From contig CAYZXL010000004.1 of assembly GCA_964482435.1 (NCBI GenBank), positions 62,001 through 126,000 of the forward strand: DNA of 64,000 nt, in the 5' to 3' direction. Origin of the DNA: CAYZXL01 sp964482435 (GTDB lineage: Bacteria > Auribacterota > JABMQX01). Positions 1 through 9,300 of the stretch are shown here, piece after piece. The notes below the pieces were generated by a model. The model was given only the letters and a program-made list of their open reading frames with translations. It had not been told where the DNA came from and did not search any database. The translations under genes and the position numbers were made by a program. The first letter of the stretch is position 1. Every line of letters starts with the position of its first letter.

Positions 1-1
1 C

Positions 2-235
2 AAGCATCGGCTCGCGGAAAAGAACCTCGGGGCTTTCACGAGGCTTGTTCGTCCCGCGCGGGAGGCGAACGTGGCTTTTGGCTTCAACGAATGGTTTCGC
101 GCCCAGGACGGTTCACCCCGCGGGCAGGACTGGCAGACGTGGTCTGCCGCCATGTACCTCTACGCCGCCATCTCCGTCGAGCAAAAACGCACCCCCTTCT
201 TCGACCAAATCCGCACCCCGTCTTCATCCTCCTGA
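2..235 (+). CDS. C-terminal fragment of a glycosidase (glycogen-debranching/invertase-like)
   Basis: An open frame runs in from the left edge and stops with TGA at 233-235. It gives the last 77 residues of a protein. The stretch FGFNEWFRAQDGSPRGQDWQ followed by TWSAAMYLYA resembles the end of six-hairpin glycosidases such as amylo-alpha-1,6-glucosidase or neutral invertase, where a conserved E-W, G-x-D/Q and QTWS motif closes the (alpha/alpha)6 barrel. The 5' part lies outside the window, so start, signal peptide and substrate cannot be judged. A stem-loop about 60 bases after the stop is compatible with termination. The family call rests on this short motif only. Confidence 0.55.
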   Translation, partial: KHRLAEKNLGAFTRLVRPAREANVAFGFNEWFRAQDGSPRGQDWQTWSAAMYLYAAISVEQKRTPFFDQIRTPSSSS

Positions 236-296
236 TGAGCTCACGTGCCGCCAGCGTGCGGCGTGCAAGCCATCGCATTGCGCCCGGCCTCCTGCG

Positions 297-319
297 CGTC
301 AGTTTTCGTCTTACTGACG
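297..319 (+). terminator. Terminator-like stem-loop after the glycosidase fragment
   Basis: CGTCAGT (297-303) and ACTGACG (313-319) form a perfect 7-bp stem with a 9-base loop. No T-run follows, so it is at best a weak intrinsic terminator between the glycosidase and the gcv operon. Confidence 0.35.
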
Positions 320-326
320 TGTCGCC

Positions 327-355
327 TTGACAACGCACAGCCCTCGTATTAATCT
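327..355 (+). promoter_or_regulatory. Candidate promoter of the gcv operon
   Basis: A consensus -35 TTGACA (327-332) is followed after 17 bases by TAATCT (350-355), a weak -10. The implied leader before gcvT at 512 is about 150 bases, in line with leaders of about 80-150 bases behind better promoters in this window. I looked for and did not recognise a glycine riboswitch in the leader. Confidence 0.4.
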
Positions 356-416
356 ACCGGCAACATTTCGGACCGGAGTTGGCTGAGAAAGCGGCCGAGT
401 CGTGCGAAATAACCAG

Positions 417-462
417 GGCTCTCTCAGCGGCCTCTGCGACCTCTGCGGTTGATGTTTCTCGC
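417..462. repeat. Intergenic degenerate repeat (CTCTGCG units)
   Basis: The segment holds three near-tandem 9-10-base units of the form CTCAGCGGC / CTCTGCGAC / CTCTGCGGT. It sits in the gcvT leader and is non-coding. It resembles the unit structure of the inverted-repeat family found at 6.3, 29.9, 44.0, 55.9, 59.2 and 62.5 kb, but the sequence is not the same. Confidence 0.4.
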
Positions 463-511
463 GTCCGCTGAAAGCACGTGGAGAACTGACAGGCACCGGA
501 CAACTCTTTAG

Positions 512-1678
512 ATGGGTCAAAACACGGACCTCCGTCACAGCCCGATTGATTCTTTTCACCGCGCCCACGGCGCTCGAATGACCGAGTTCGCCGGATGGGA
601 GATGCCACTCCAATTCTCCGGGATCGTTGAGGAGCATCTGGCGGTCCGGCGTGCTGCGGGGCTTTTCGATATTTCTCACATGGGGCAAATGGAGGTTTCC
701 GGCCCGACCGCGTTTCCGGACCTTCAGAGGATTGCCACCAAGGACTTATCCAGACAGAAGGCTGGCACGGCAGTCTATTCTCTCCTGTGCAATCACGAGG
801 GCGGGATTCTCGATGACATCATCGTTTATAAGATGGCCGAAGACCGATTTTTCATCATCGTCAACGGCGTCAATTCGACTAAAGATTACGAATGGCTGAA
901 GGCAAACTGCACCTCCGGCAGGACGGGCAAATCCACGAAGGTTGACAACCTGACGGGGCGCCGTGCGCTCTTCGCCGTCCAGGGGCCGAAAGCGGCAGCT
1001 GTCGTCGGGCAACTGACAACGCAGCCGCTGGCCGATCTCTATTATTTCCATTTTCGAGAAGAAGAGGTGGCCGGCTTTCCGGTCATCCTGGCGCGGACCG
1101 GGTACACCGGCGAGGACGGATTTGAGATTTCGGTTGAAGCGGAGAAGGCCCTCGATTTGTGGAACAGGTTGCTGGAGGCCGGTGGAGCCTTCGCGATGAA
1201 GCTCGTCGGACTCGGGGCGAGGGATACGCTTCGGCTGGAAATGGCATATTCCCTTTACGGGATGGAGATTTCGGAGAGCGTCTCTCCGTTTGAGGCTCGG
1301 CTGGGGAAAGCCGTTTCGCTTGACAAGGAGGACTTCATTGGCAGGGACGCTATTCTGCGAAAGCGCGAGGAATCTCGCAGAACTCTCGTCGGGCTGGAGA
1401 TGCTGGAAAAGGCCATTCCCAGGCACGATTATTTAGTTAAGTTCGGAGACACCATCGTCGGGAAGGTCACGAGTGGCACAATGTCCCCCTCGCTCAGGCG
1501 AGGGATTGCCATGGCATTCGTCCAGAAGGAATTTGCTGAGGTAGGGACCATCCTCAGCGTGGAGATACGGGGCCGGAATTGCTCCGCGATAATTGTTAAG
1601 ACGCCTTTCTGGACGCCGAGAGTGTACGTCCCGCCGCGCGACATCGTGAACCGTCCCGTCGGCGATTCAGTAGCTTGA
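512..1678 (+). CDS. gcvT: Glycine cleavage system T protein (aminomethyltransferase)
   Basis: This is a 388-residue protein of normal GcvT length. The N-terminus carries the family signature ARMTEFAGWEMPLQF, followed by LFDISHMGQ, GGILDDIIVYKM and RTGYTGEDGFEI, all typical of the folate-binding aminomethyltransferase fold. GcvT takes the aminomethyl group from lipoyl-GcvH and passes the methylene carbon to tetrahydrofolate, releasing ammonia. The ATG at 512 gives the expected N-terminal length, but no clear ribosome-binding site precedes it. It is the first gene of gcvT-gcvH-gcvPA-gcvPB. The gap to gcvH is about 146 bases, the largest in the operon. Confidence 0.97.
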   Translation: MGQNTDLRHSPIDSFHRAHGARMTEFAGWEMPLQFSGIVEEHLAVRRAAGLFDISHMGQMEVSGPTAFPDLQRIATKDLSRQKAGTAVYSLLCNHEGGILDDIIVYKMAEDRFFIIVNGVNSTKDYEWLKANCTSGRTGKSTKVDNLTGRRALFAVQGPKAAAVVGQLTTQPLADLYYFHFREEEVAGFPVILARTGYTGEDGFEISVEAEKALDLWNRLLEAGGAFAMKLVGLGARDTLRLEMAYSLYGMEISESVSPFEARLGKAVSLDKEDFIGRDAILRKREESRRTLVGLEMLEKAIPRHDYLVKFGDTIVGKVTSGTMSPSLRRGIAMAFVQKEFAEVGTILSVEIRGRNCSAIIVKTPFWTPRVYVPPRDIVNRPVGDSVA

Positions 1679-1824
1679 CCGGGCGGAGGGCGAGCTGCCT
1701 CCCTTGCGCCCTGTGCGCTCTCGGGGAGGCGCCGTGGTAATGCCGACGATGAGCTTTTACCATGCCGGAGGCGCGGAGCACGACAAACCTCGATGGAGCC
1801 GTCGTCAACTTGTGGAGGAAACAA

Positions 1825-2208
1825 ATGGAATTCCCAGAAGAACTGAAGTACACAAAAACCCATGAGTGGGTCTTGATTCGCGGGAAAATCGCGGTCGTTG
1901 GGATTACGGACTTCGCCCAGCGGGAGCTGACGGATGTGGTGTATGTCGAGCTGCCCGAACCTGGCAAAGAAGTCAGGGCGGGAGCCGACTGCGCCGTCGT
2001 CGAGTCGGTCAAAGCTGCCGTTGACATTTATTCTCCCCTGTCGGGCAAAATCACTAAGGTCAATGACAAGCTGAACGACGAGCCGGAGTTGCTCAATACC
2101 GCCCCCTACGGCGAAGGGTGGGTCTTTGAAATGGAGCCCAGTGACCTGTCGGAATTGGACGCCCTCATGGACGCCAGCCGTTACAAGAAAATCGTGGAGG
2201 AAAGCTGA
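1825..2208 (+). CDS. gcvH: Glycine cleavage system H protein (lipoyl carrier)
   Basis: GcvH is the lipoylated carrier that shuttles the aminomethyl intermediate between the P and T proteins. The 127-residue product has the normal length. The lipoyl-lysine motif VVESVKAAVDIYSP places the modified lysine at about K63. I chose the ATG at 1825 because GGAGGAA lies directly upstream at 1814-1820 and the protein then begins MEFPEELKYTKTHEW, as family members do. An in-frame ATG at 1762 would add 21 residues without family resemblance. The stop codon is one base from the next start, so translation is probably coupled to gcvPA. Confidence 0.97.
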   Translation: MEFPEELKYTKTHEWVLIRGKIAVVGITDFAQRELTDVVYVELPEPGKEVRAGADCAVVESVKAAVDIYSPLSGKITKVNDKLNDEPELLNTAPYGEGWVFEMEPSDLSELDALMDASRYKKIVEES

Positions 2209-2209
2209 A

Positions 2210-3577
2210 TTGGATTTCGTGCCGCAGACGGAAGAAGAGTTGCAGCGAATGCTCGAGGAAATCGGGGTTCGCTCATTCGAGGAGCTCCTCGAGGAGATTT
2301 GCCCTGACCTGAAATGCTCGCCCCTGAACCTGCCCGGTTTATCGTCCGGACCTTCGTCAGCGGAAGGAATGTCGGAGCTGGAACTGCGAGAGCACATGCG
2401 GCGGTTGGCTGCCCGCAACGTTTCGCTCTGCAACATCAATTCGTTTCTCGGCGCCGGCGCCTACGAGCACTTCATCCCGGAGGTCGTCATCGCACTCTCG
2501 TCGAGAGCCGAGTTCTATACCGCCTACACACCATACCAGCCGGAAGCGAGCCAGGGACTTCTCCAGGCGATGCTCGAGTACCAAACCGCCATCTGCGAGC
2601 TGACTGCAATGGAGGTGAGCAACGCCTCCCTCTACGACGGCGCATCGGCTCTCGCCGAAGGAGTGTTGATGGCGCTGAGAGCGAAACCGGATCGCCTAAG
2701 AATCCTCATCTCGCGCGCCATTCACCCCGAGTATCGAACGGTTCTCAGAACGTACCTCAAAGGCTCTGCGATTCAAATTGAGGAGCTTCCTTTTGAAGAT
2801 GGCGTGACGACCCTGTCCGCGGCGGAGAGTCGCGCTGATGACCAAACGGCCGCGGTTGTCCTCCAGTCCCCTAATCTCTTCGGCTGCATCGAGGACATGG
2901 AGCGAGCCTGCCAGATTGCTCACGCAGGCGGAAGCCTTTTCGTTTCCGCCGCGAACCCGGTCTCGCTCGGTCTTTTGACCGCGCCCGGAGAATATGGCGC
3001 TGACATTGCCGTTGGCGAAGGGCAAGCCCTCGGGAACGATCTATCGTTCGGCGGCCCGTATCTCGGCTTTCTCGCCTGCACGGAATCCCTCATGAGGAAA
3101 ATGCCCGGGCGGATTGTCGGGATGACAGAGGATGCCGACGGGAAGCGCGGGTTTGTCCTGACGCTTCAGACGCGCGAGCAGCACATCCGAAGAGAGAAAG
3201 CGACCTCCAACATCTGCACCAATCACGCCCTTAACGCCCTCAGAGCTTGCATCTACCTCTGCTGCCTTGGAAAAGAGGGCATTCGGCGTCTCGCCGAGCT
3301 GAATCTCCAGAAGAGCCATTACCTCTTCGACCAACTGAGCAAAATCAAAGGGCTGGTGCCCGCTTTCTCCTCGCCGTTTTTCAACGAGTTTGCCGTCCGC
3401 TGCTCGCTGCCGCCCGCTCAGGTTAACGAACGCCTGGCAGAGAAGGGAATCATAGGCGGGGTCGAGCTGGGACGATGGTATCCGGAGCTAAAAGACTGTC
3501 TTCTCGTCTGCGTTACTGAGGCCAAAAGCAAAGAGCAGCTTGACGAATTCGTCGCCGCTTTAGAGGAGGTGCTGTGA
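2210..3577 (+). CDS. gcvPA: Glycine dehydrogenase (decarboxylating) subunit 1
   Basis: This is the N-terminal half of the P protein as a separate 455-residue subunit, the usual length. With GcvPB it decarboxylates glycine and loads the aminomethyl group onto GcvH. Typical stretches include FLGAGAYEHFIP, YTPYQPEASQGLLQ and SNICTNHALNAL. I chose the TTG at 2210: GGAGGAAAG lies at 2196-2204 and the protein then starts (M)DFVPQTEEE. The frame is open upstream to an ATG at 2126, but that start would lie inside gcvH and give an unrelated N-terminus. It overlaps gcvPB by four bases (GTGA). Confidence 0.96.
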   Translation: MDFVPQTEEELQRMLEEIGVRSFEELLEEICPDLKCSPLNLPGLSSGPSSAEGMSELELREHMRRLAARNVSLCNINSFLGAGAYEHFIPEVVIALSSRAEFYTAYTPYQPEASQGLLQAMLEYQTAICELTAMEVSNASLYDGASALAEGVLMALRAKPDRLRILISRAIHPEYRTVLRTYLKGSAIQIEELPFEDGVTTLSAAESRADDQTAAVVLQSPNLFGCIEDMERACQIAHAGGSLFVSAANPVSLGLLTAPGEYGADIAVGEGQALGNDLSFGGPYLGFLACTESLMRKMPGRIVGMTEDADGKRGFVLTLQTREQHIRREKATSNICTNHALNALRACIYLCCLGKEGIRRLAELNLQKSHYLFDQLSKIKGLVPAFSSPFFNEFAVRCSLPPAQVNERLAEKGIIGGVELGRWYPELKDCLLVCVTEAKSKEQLDEFVAALEEVL

Positions 3578-5022
3578 GGGAGCCGCTGATATTTGAGCAA
3601 AGCCGTCCTGGGCGAACGGCGGTTTCTTTGCCGAAGCTCGACGTGCCGGAAAAGCCGCTCGGCGAAATCCTGCCGCGAAAATTCCTTCGCGAGAATCCGC
3701 CGCGCTTGCCGGAGGTTTCCGAAGTTCAGCTCGTGCGCCATTTCACTCGCCTCTCTCAGAGGAACTTCTGCGTTGACACCCATTTCTACCCGCTTGGCTC
3801 GTGCACCATGAAGTACAACCCGAAAGTGAACGAGAGAGTGGCGAGCCTCGACGGGTTCGTTCATCTGCATCCGTATCAACCCGAAGAGGATGCTCAGGGT
3901 ATCCTGCAACTGATGTGGGAAATGGAGCAGTTCCTCAATGAGATTTGCGGGATGAGCAGGTTTAGCCTTCAGCCATCCGCCGGAGCACACGGAGAACTTC
4001 TTGGGATGATGCTCGTCAGGGCATATCACGAGAGCAAAGAGCGGTCTCCGACGAAGGTCATCGTGCCGGACACCTCCCATGGGACTAATCCCGCCAGCGC
4101 CGCCCTCAACGGGTTCAAAGTGGAGGTCATTTCTTCGCGCGGGGACGGCCTGATACACCCTGCGTCTCTCGCCGCAGTGATGAACGACGACGTGGCCGCA
4201 GTCATGACCACGAATCCCAACACCCTCGGCCTTTTCGAGAAGGAAATCCAAAAGGTCGCCGACATCGCCCACGAACACGACGCCCTCATGTATTACGACG
4301 GGGCGAACCTCAACGCCCTCATGGGAATCTGCAAGCCGGGTGACATGGGCTTCGACATCGTCCATCTCAACCTCCATAAGACGTTTTCCACGCCCCATGG
4401 CGGCGGCGGCCCGGGAGCCGGCCCCGTCGGAGTCAAAGAGAATCTCGTTTCTTTCCTCCCCGTTCCTCTCGTCGAGAAAGATGGCGAGCGATACTACTTG
4501 AACTACGACCTGCCGCGCTCCATCGGCAAAATCCGGTCTTTCTACGGCAACATCTCGGTCATCATAAAAGCGTATGCGTACATCCTGGCTCTGGGCGGGG
4601 AAGGGCTTGCACGGGCGAGCAGAGCGGCCGTCATCAATGCGAATCACCTGCTCAGTAAACTGAGGCAAGCATTTCCTGCGCCGTATGGCGAGCGATGCAT
4701 GCACGAGTTCGCCCTGTCGGCATCAAACCTGAAAGAGCACGGCATCCGGGCACTGGACGTCGCGAAGGCACTCATAGACAGAGGATTTCATCCCCCGACG
4801 GTCTATTTTCCGCTGACCGTGCCGGAGGCGATCATGATTGAACCGACCGAGACCGAGACCCGCGAGACGCTCGACGAATTCGCCAATGCAATGCTCGAGA
4901 TTGCCCAGGAGGCGCGAACAAATCCGGAAGCCCTTCACCAGTCCCCGACGAAAGCTTTTTCGCGGCGCCTCGACGAGGTGAAAGCTGCCCGGGAGCCGCG
5001 CTTGAGGTGGAAAGCGGAATGA
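3574..5022 (+). CDS. gcvPB: Glycine dehydrogenase (decarboxylating) subunit 2
   Basis: This is the C-terminal half of the P protein, 482 residues, carrying the PLP cofactor. The PLP-binding lysine is K269 in HLNLHKTFSTPHGGGGPGAG. Other family signatures are HFYPLGSCTMKYNPK and VPDTSHGTNPASA. It starts with GTG at 3574, overlapping the gcvPA stop by four bases, which is a standard translational-coupling arrangement. The two-subunit P protein is common in Firmicutes, Thermotoga, archaea and many candidate phyla, while Proteobacteria usually have one fused chain. No lipoamide dehydrogenase (L protein) gene is in the window. Confidence 0.97.
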   Translation: MREPLIFEQSRPGRTAVSLPKLDVPEKPLGEILPRKFLRENPPRLPEVSEVQLVRHFTRLSQRNFCVDTHFYPLGSCTMKYNPKVNERVASLDGFVHLHPYQPEEDAQGILQLMWEMEQFLNEICGMSRFSLQPSAGAHGELLGMMLVRAYHESKERSPTKVIVPDTSHGTNPASAALNGFKVEVISSRGDGLIHPASLAAVMNDDVAAVMTTNPNTLGLFEKEIQKVADIAHEHDALMYYDGANLNALMGICKPGDMGFDIVHLNLHKTFSTPHGGGGPGAGPVGVKENLVSFLPVPLVEKDGERYYLNYDLPRSIGKIRSFYGNISVIIKAYAYILALGGEGLARASRAAVINANHLLSKLRQAFPAPYGERCMHEFALSASNLKEHGIRALDVAKALIDRGFHPPTVYFPLTVPEAIMIEPTETETRETLDEFANAMLEIAQEARTNPEALHQSPTKAFSRRLDEVKAAREPRLRWKAE

Positions 5023-5071
5023 CACGACGCTCCAGGGGACGGTCTCTCCCGCTTCCTCGACAAGGTGAGAA

Positions 5072-6247
5072 ATGAGAATTTGCTACTTCGATTGTTTTTC
5101 GGGAATTAGCGGTGACATGGCAGTCGGAGCGCTCCTCGACTGCGGGGTGGATTTTGCCCTCATCGGCAGTGAAGCCGGGAAGCTCAACCTGAAGGGCTAT
5201 TCTCTTTCCCGAAGGAGAGAGAAGCGCTGCGGCATCACCGGGACGAAATTCTACGTCAGAGTTGATCCGAAGACTCACCAGCCCCATCGCCACCTCGACG
5301 ATATTCTCGGCCTGATTGAGAGGGCTGACCTGGCCGAATGCGCCAAAGAGGACGCGGAAGCGATTTTCCGAAAACTCGCCCGCGCCGAGGCAAAAGTCCA
5401 CAGAACGACCCCCGACAAAATCCACTTCCATGAAGTCGGTGCAGTGGACTCCATAATAGACATCGTCGCCACGGCCGTCGCCGTCAATTCCCTCGGCGTG
5501 GACAGGTTCGTCAGTTCGCCCGTGCCGCTCGGCAGCGGAAGCGTCGTATCCGAACACGGAATCCTCCCGGTCCCTGCTCCCGCAACGATGGAACTGCTGA
5601 AGTCGGCGAAGGTTTACTCTTCCGACCAGAGGAGGGAGCTTGTGACGCCAACCGGGGCGGCCATCCTGGCGCATTACTGCCGGGAATTCGGCGGCATCCC
5701 TGAGATGACCGCAAAGCAAATTGGCTACGGGGCCGGTTCCTTCGATGACCCACAGCGGCCAAATCTCCTGCGAATCGTCGTCGGGGAAACCGAAGATTCG
5801 CTTCTTAGGGACACCATTCAGGTCATCGAGACAAACATTGACGATATGAGTCCCGAATTTTACGACCACGTTTTCCGACGGCTTTTCGAGGCGGGTGCTC
5901 TCGACGTGTACCTTGTCCCCATCTACATGAAAAAGACGCGTCCCGCCAACATTCTGACAGTCCTGGCCGACCCGAAGGACAAGCGGAAGCTCATCTCCAT
6001 CATCCTCGACGAGACGACGACCTTCGGCTTGAGAACCTACGTCGCCGAGAAAATTATGCTCAGCCGAAAGAGCATCAAGGTGAAAACCAAATTCGGTGAG
6101 GTCAAAGTCAAAATCGCCTTCTCCGGTGACACCGTCAAAACCATCGCCCCCGAATACGACGACTGCCGCCGGGTCGCCCAGGAAGAGGGCGTCCCCATCA
6201 AAGAGGTTTTCCGCGAAGCCGTCGCCCTCGCCACAAAGAAGGCTTAG
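5072..6247 (+). CDS. larC: LarC-like nickel insertion protein (pincer cofactor biosynthesis)
   Basis: This is a 391-residue member of the LarC/DUF111 family. LarC inserts nickel into the pyridinium-bis-thiocarboxylate precursor of the lactate racemase cofactor in a CTP-dependent reaction. Signatures are YFDCFSGISGDM at the N-terminus, HFHEVGAVDSIIDIV near residue 115-130 and ETNIDDMSPE in the second half. One continuous frame covers both halves that are split in Lactobacillus. AAGGTGAGAA precedes the ATG at 5072. It lies 49 bases behind gcvPB and could be co-transcribed with it. No larA, larB or larE is in the window, so the client enzyme is unknown. Confidence 0.9.
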   Translation: MRICYFDCFSGISGDMAVGALLDCGVDFALIGSEAGKLNLKGYSLSRRREKRCGITGTKFYVRVDPKTHQPHRHLDDILGLIERADLAECAKEDAEAIFRKLARAEAKVHRTTPDKIHFHEVGAVDSIIDIVATAVAVNSLGVDRFVSSPVPLGSGSVVSEHGILPVPAPATMELLKSAKVYSSDQRRELVTPTGAAILAHYCREFGGIPEMTAKQIGYGAGSFDDPQRPNLLRIVVGETEDSLLRDTIQVIETNIDDMSPEFYDHVFRRLFEAGALDVYLVPIYMKKTRPANILTVLADPKDKRKLISIILDETTTFGLRTYVAEKIMLSRKSIKVKTKFGEVKVKIAFSGDTVKTIAPEYDDCRRVAQEEGVPIKEVFREAVALATKKA

Positions 6248-6295
6248 CCCTCCGATTCACAAATTCTGTGATGTATTATTTGAGAGAATGACCAG

Positions 6296-6327
6296 TCTTT
6301 CCTCGCCAAGACGCCAAGCATCTTGTC
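6296..6327. repeat. Half copy of the dispersed inverted repeat
   Basis: CCTCGCCAAGACGCCAAGCA and the following CTTGTCTGT match the left arm and first loop bases of the copy at 62531-62613 apart from a short deletion. The right arm is missing. It lies between the convergent larC and histidine kinase genes. Confidence 0.5.
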
Positions 6328-6374
6328 TGTACGATTCCCCCCCGCCTCTCGTGCGGACCCGTTTGCAGAAGGCT

Positions 6375-9300
6375 TCACTCCCTGCCCGCGGTCAGCAAGT
6401 CGTGGAGAGCCTCGCTCAACTCTTCGCCCTTGTAAGGCTTGGTGAGCACCGCGCCGAAGCCATATGAAGCGGGGTCCGCGACAACAGGGTCGTTGGAATA
6501 ACCGCTGGAAGCGATGGCCCTGACGTTGGGCTGTATCTCAAGAAGCTTCTTTATCGCTTGCTCACCCCCCACCGCCCCCGGCACAGTGAGGTCCAGGATC
6601 ACGGCATCGTAGGGATGTCCTGATTCCCTGGCGGCGATGTATCGCTCAACCGCTTCCGCGCCATCTCTGGCGCAGTCCACTTCATATCCGAGACTTTTCA
6701 GCACTTGCCCCGCGGCGTCTCTGATTTCCTCCTCGTCGTCCATCAGGAGGATTCTTCCCTGGCCTCGTATTGGTTTTTCAAGGGGACGCTTCTTTCTCGG
6801 AGCCCGCTTCCGGGAGGCGGGCAGATAGACGTAGAAGGTCGTTCCGATTCCCGGCTCCGACTCGAAGCCGATGTACCCTGAATGCCTTCTGACGATGGTG
6901 TAGGCGGTCGCCAGACCAAGCCCAGTTCCTTTCCGCTTCGTCGTGAAGTACGGATGAAATATCTTTCCGAAATGCTCCTTCGGGATGCCAGGCCCGCGGT
7001 CCCGGATGGATATTCTCACGCACCTTCCATGCTTTATAGGAAGCGCCTCCTTCCGAGTCACACGCACATTCTCAGCAGAGACCGTGACGACCCCACCCTG
7101 CGGCATCGCTTGAGCGGCGTTGATGACCAGATTGTTGATGACCTGGCTTATTTGTCCGAAATCTATCTCTGCGTCCCACACGTCGTCCGGGATGCAAAAC
7201 TCGCAGGTGACGTTCGAGCCGCTCAGGGCAAATTCGGTGGTTTCCTTGAGGAGTTCCGAGATCGAGGCGGCTCTCTTGACCGGCGCCCCGCCCTTCGAGA
7301 AGGTCAGCAATTGTTGCGTCAGGCGCTTCGCCTGGAAGATTGCTTTCTCTGCGCCTGCGATTTTCTCGAGAAGCACAGGGTTGTTCTCGGCGTTCGCTCT
7401 TGCTAAGAAGAGATTTGCCGTGGCTGCGGTCAGGACGTTGTTAAAATCGTGGGCGATCCCGCCGGCCAGTAAGCCAACCGCCTCCATTTTCTGAGCGTTA
7501 AGAAGCTCTTCCTCCATCTTTCGCTGTTCGGTTACGTCCCTGAAGGCCAGAACGACGCCGATCGTCTCGCCCCTCCCATCCCGAATTGGCGATGCGATAT
7601 AGGTTACGATTCGCTCATCGCCGCCTCTCCGGAGCAGAACGGAATCGGTGGTCGCTTCGACGGGCCGGTCGCTCTCAAGGACCAACTGCACCGGGTCTTC
7701 CCGTTTCTGGCGGGTCTTCCCGTCAACTGCATGGAACAATTCCCTGAGGGGTTTGCCGACAGCCGCCTCTTGTCTCCATCCGGTGAGCTCCTGCGCCACA
7801 GCATTAAGTAGAACGGCCTTGCCTTCCTTGTCTGTGGCGATGACACCGTCCGCGATGCTTTGCAGGGTCACTGCGAGACGTTCTTTCTCGGCTGCAAGAG
7901 CTTGCTCAGCCTTTTTTCGTTCCGTGACGTCGCGATAAACCACGCCGACTGCGATCATTTTCCCTCGTGGGTCACGAATGGGAGAAAGCACCGACTCGCT
8001 ATAGACAAGCCTGTTGCCGACGGGCACAGCGTCTTCCACTCGCATCGGAGCGCCGGTCTCGAACACCCTGTCAACCCTGCTCATCCAGAGTCGCATGAAG
8101 TCCGGAATATGCCCAAGCCCGTCGCGAATGTTCTTCCCGATAACCTTGTCGCGTGTCGTCGCCACGTGGTCAATGGATGCCTGGTTCGCGTAGATGTAGT
8201 TGTAATCTCGGTCCCAAACGAGGATGCAGTCGGTCGTGGATTCGAAAATCGCCCGAAAACGCTCCTCGCTTTCCCGCAAAGCATCCTCCGTTCGCTTGCG
8301 GTTGGTAATGTCCCTGAAAAGGCCGTCTATCTGCACCATTTCTCCGTTATTGTCGAATCGCCCCACAAGGCTTACCAGGCACGTGCGGAACGTGCCTTGC
8401 CTTGTCCTTGCCTTCAATTCAGCGCCTTTCAGATAGCCTTTTTCCCTGACCTCGTTGATTACTTGGCGTCGTGTTTCCGCGTCGGCGTAGAAATCGGCAG
8501 TACTCATCCGCATCAGCTCTTCCGGGCTATCGCATCCGATCATCTTCGCCGCCGCTGGATTCGCGGATATGATGCTTCCATCCGGACGCGAAACGATAAT
8601 TCCCTCGTCGGTGGACTCGAACAGCGTTCGATGCCTCTCTTCGCTCTCCCGCAGGGCGTCTTCGGCTCGCTTGCGGTCGCTGATGTCCTCGACGACGCCT
8701 GCGAGGCGGTAAACCCTTCCCTGCTCATCCCTGATCGGAAAGGACCTGTCGCGCACCACTCGAACGGTCCCGTCGGGCCGCACAACCCGATACTCCTCGT
8801 CGTGCCCCGCTCTGAGCCTCTTCAGCAGATTGCCCCTCACCTGCCCACGGTCATCAGGGTGCACAGCGTCAAGCCAGCTTCGTGAGTTCTGATACAAGCT
8901 CTCGCGCGTGCGACCCCAGACCTTTTCATAAGCGGCACTGACGTAAATGACCTCGTTTGTCTCAGGGTCGGTCATCCAGAAAACCTGCTGAATGTTTTCC
9001 GCCAGTTGGCGTAACCGCTCCTCACTCAGCCGCAACTGCTCTGCTTCCTTGAGCTCGGTGATATCCACGCACGAGACCAGCACTCTCGACCAGGTCGCTT
9101 CGTGGCCCGGCGGAATAGAAACCCTGACCACGATGTCCCTCTTCTTGCCGTCAAGGGTCTGGATGGAGGTCTGGGATTCAAAGCTCGTCTTCCCCTCAGC
9201 AAAAGCGACGATTCCTTTTCGGAAGACGTGGTGGGCTTCTTTGCTCAAGAGCTTCGGCAAGCCCTCTCGGAGAGTTTCCTTCGCGGCCGCCTCGGCAAGT

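Noticed and set aside
236..511. Glycine riboswitch before gcvT
   Set aside because: I looked for the tandem aptamer cores and GC-rich bulges of glycine riboswitches in the leader and found only a simple stem and a degenerate repeat.
2126..2209. Earlier start of gcvPA inside gcvH
   Set aside because: It would overlap gcvH in another frame and add residues unlike any GcvPA. TTG at 2210 has a good ribosome-binding site.
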